NCBI RefSeq assembly: GCF_021018805.1
Contig: NC_086248.1
Coordinates: forward strand, 51,713,485-51,777,484
Reading direction: 5' to 3'
Source: Prinia subflava
Taxonomy: Eukaryota > Chordata > Aves > Passeriformes > Cisticolidae
Length of the DNA stretch: 64,000 nt
The notes under the pieces were generated by a model, which ran no database searches, was not told the DNA's origin, and saw only the letters and a program-made list of their open reading frames with translations. The position numbers and the translations under genes were made by a program. Shown here piece after piece: positions 62,701-64,000 of this stretch (position 1 is its first letter; each line of letters begins with the position of its first letter).

Positions 62701-64000
62701 GGGGCCACAGCAAAATGTTGGAGATGTGTAGATAGATGTTAGAGTGTGTGTGTGATTCAGTCAGACAGACTGACATGGTGGGGAGAGGGACTGTCATTAA
62801 GCCTGCCAAATGATCAGACTGTGTAAGCTGGACACACTATTGGCATTCCTGCTTCCTGTTCATACTATCCCCTGCCTCCACTCTGTTTCTCTTTATCCAT
62901 TCCTCTCCTGAAATAGTCAAGTGGAGAATGGATTGGAAGAAGCAGTTGAGGCGGGTCAGTCAGTTCACGGTGAGTGGAGATTCAGCATCACAATGAGTCA
63001 CTGCATTTTATACAAGTGAATTCTGAAGAACTTTTCTTCTTTGGGCTGTGCGCTAAGATTTGCTGAGGTGATTCTGTTTCCATTCTGCCATGAGCCCAAA
63101 CTTGTGGACTTATACAGAGTAGTTTGTGTTCATTCTTATTTTACGTTAAGAATAACTGATCATTACTTTATTCTTGCTCTGATTCATCCTTGCCGTTCCA
63201 GACCTATTGATTTTGAAAATGGCAGCACGCTACTGAGCTCCAGCCATACATCAGGTTTGTTTCTCCCTGTTCATGAATTACAATCGTATGACTCACCCAG
63301 AGCTGCCAAGAAGATAATTGAATCAAGTCACCATTAGCTTCTGGAGTATAATTCTCATCAGCACATATTGGCAGTTTTATGAACTTACTTAAAATGCAAG
63401 ACAAAGAAATCTGAACCTGTTCACAAAATGCTGAGATTAAACCCAGTCCCCAGTAAATTAAAAAAAAAAAAAAATCAGCATCTTCAGGTACTTCGAGCAT
63501 ATTGAGGGAAAATACATGAAGAATGAATTGGTTAAAAAGGAGGAAGAACCAAGCTTCCAGTCACATTTGGAAGGCATTTTGGAATTGCCTTTAGTTGTAT
63601 CAGTGTGTCTCAGGATCACCTGCAAAACTAACAATGCAATTTTCTACACTGGGGAAAAATGGTGATGAAGACATTGTTAAGAAAGACTTAGTCCCTTCTC
63701 TGAGTACTTGGCTAGGAATGAAAAAGGGAGAGATTTGCAAAATGTTACTTTATAACCCAGACAATGTGAGTTAATGGTTGCCAGTTCCTTCAATGTCTCT
63801 AGCAGCACTGACTAGGTAATAAGTTGTGTCTTGGGCATATCAATATCAATAAATATGTACAGACATTTTCTGTCAAAATGGTTTTTCAGAAAAAAAAAAC
63901 CACTTTTTTATTTTTTTTCTGACCAAAAAGCTTTTTCAGAATTACATTTTGGTGAAATTTGTAGAGTGAACCATATACAAGCACCCATGCTGTCTTACCA
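59793..64000. other. Intronic sequence to the window end
   Basis: No exon recognised. A less AT-rich patch at 62580-62960 could be an old LTR-like repeat, unproven. A poly(A) run sits near 63458-63472. The window ends inside the intron. Confidence 0.5.

Larger units (their letters stand above)
21952..64000 (+). other. NKAIN: Intron 1 of the NKAIN-family gene (continues beyond window)
   Basis: Begins with the donor GTGAGT. No later NKAIN exon was found: the expected next residues (an ALERQIFDFLG-like segment) do not appear in any + strand frame I could read. The intron therefore exceeds 42 kb, matching the very long first introns known for NKAIN2 and NKAIN3. It carries the CR1, LTR and simple repeats listed separately. 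Confidence 0.7.

Noticed and set aside
1..64000. CRISPR arrays, operons, prophage or bacterial insertion sequences
   Set aside because: No regularly spaced direct repeats, ribosome-binding sites or compact gene arrays; splice donor, CR1 and CpG island show vertebrate DNA.

Overview
The window looks like avian nuclear DNA. It is mostly AT-rich and non-coding, with few interspersed repeats. Most of those I can recognise are CR1-type LINE fragments with the bird-style 3' end (AACTC...ATTCTATGATTCTATG). There is also one LTR of the avian ERVL type. Order or species cannot be told from this sequence. There are no bacterial-style gene arrays, operons or CRISPRs, and nearly all open frames are chance frames in non-coding or repeat DNA.

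The one protein-coding feature I can support is a first coding exon on the + strand at 21898-21951. It encodes MGYCSGRCTLVAVCGAQL and ends at a GTGAGT splice donor. This is the N-terminus of the NKAIN family (Na+/K+-transporting ATPase interacting membrane proteins). Eighteen residues do not fix the paralogue. The start resembles NKAIN2 and NKAIN1, and the AT-rich setting with a first intron over 42 kb favours NKAIN2 or NKAIN3. The exon sits in a CpG island of about 1.4 kb (20860-22290) with GC boxes, a pyrimidine tract upstream, a G-rich purine tract just after the donor, and short upstream ORFs.

Layout: 1-20.4 kb is upstream intergenic sequence. It holds a decayed CR1 ORF2 copy (about 11.93-14.23 kb), a G-rich pentamer minisatellite (15152-15371), A/C-rich and G/T-rich low-complexity tracts, a 33-base poly(A) run and a small CR1 3' end. 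From 20.4 to 22.3 kb lies the probable promoter, with paired CRE-like sites, CCAAT boxes, the CpG island and exon 1. From 21.95 kb to the end is intron 1, carrying CR1 fragments (33.56, 36.12, 41.04, 54.93 and 58.98 kb), an LTR fragment (about 42.33-43.29 kb), a (GGAT)n microsatellite and several perfect hairpins.

I see no clear new biological system. The items most worth a second look are: a hairpin inside the 54.9-kb CR1 copy that looks like a template-switch mutation; the ancient CR1 with endonuclease and RT traces and tryptophan-to-stop changes; the G-quadruplex-prone pentamer array; the palindrome carrying AATAAA on both strands; and the strand asymmetry around the NKAIN exon.
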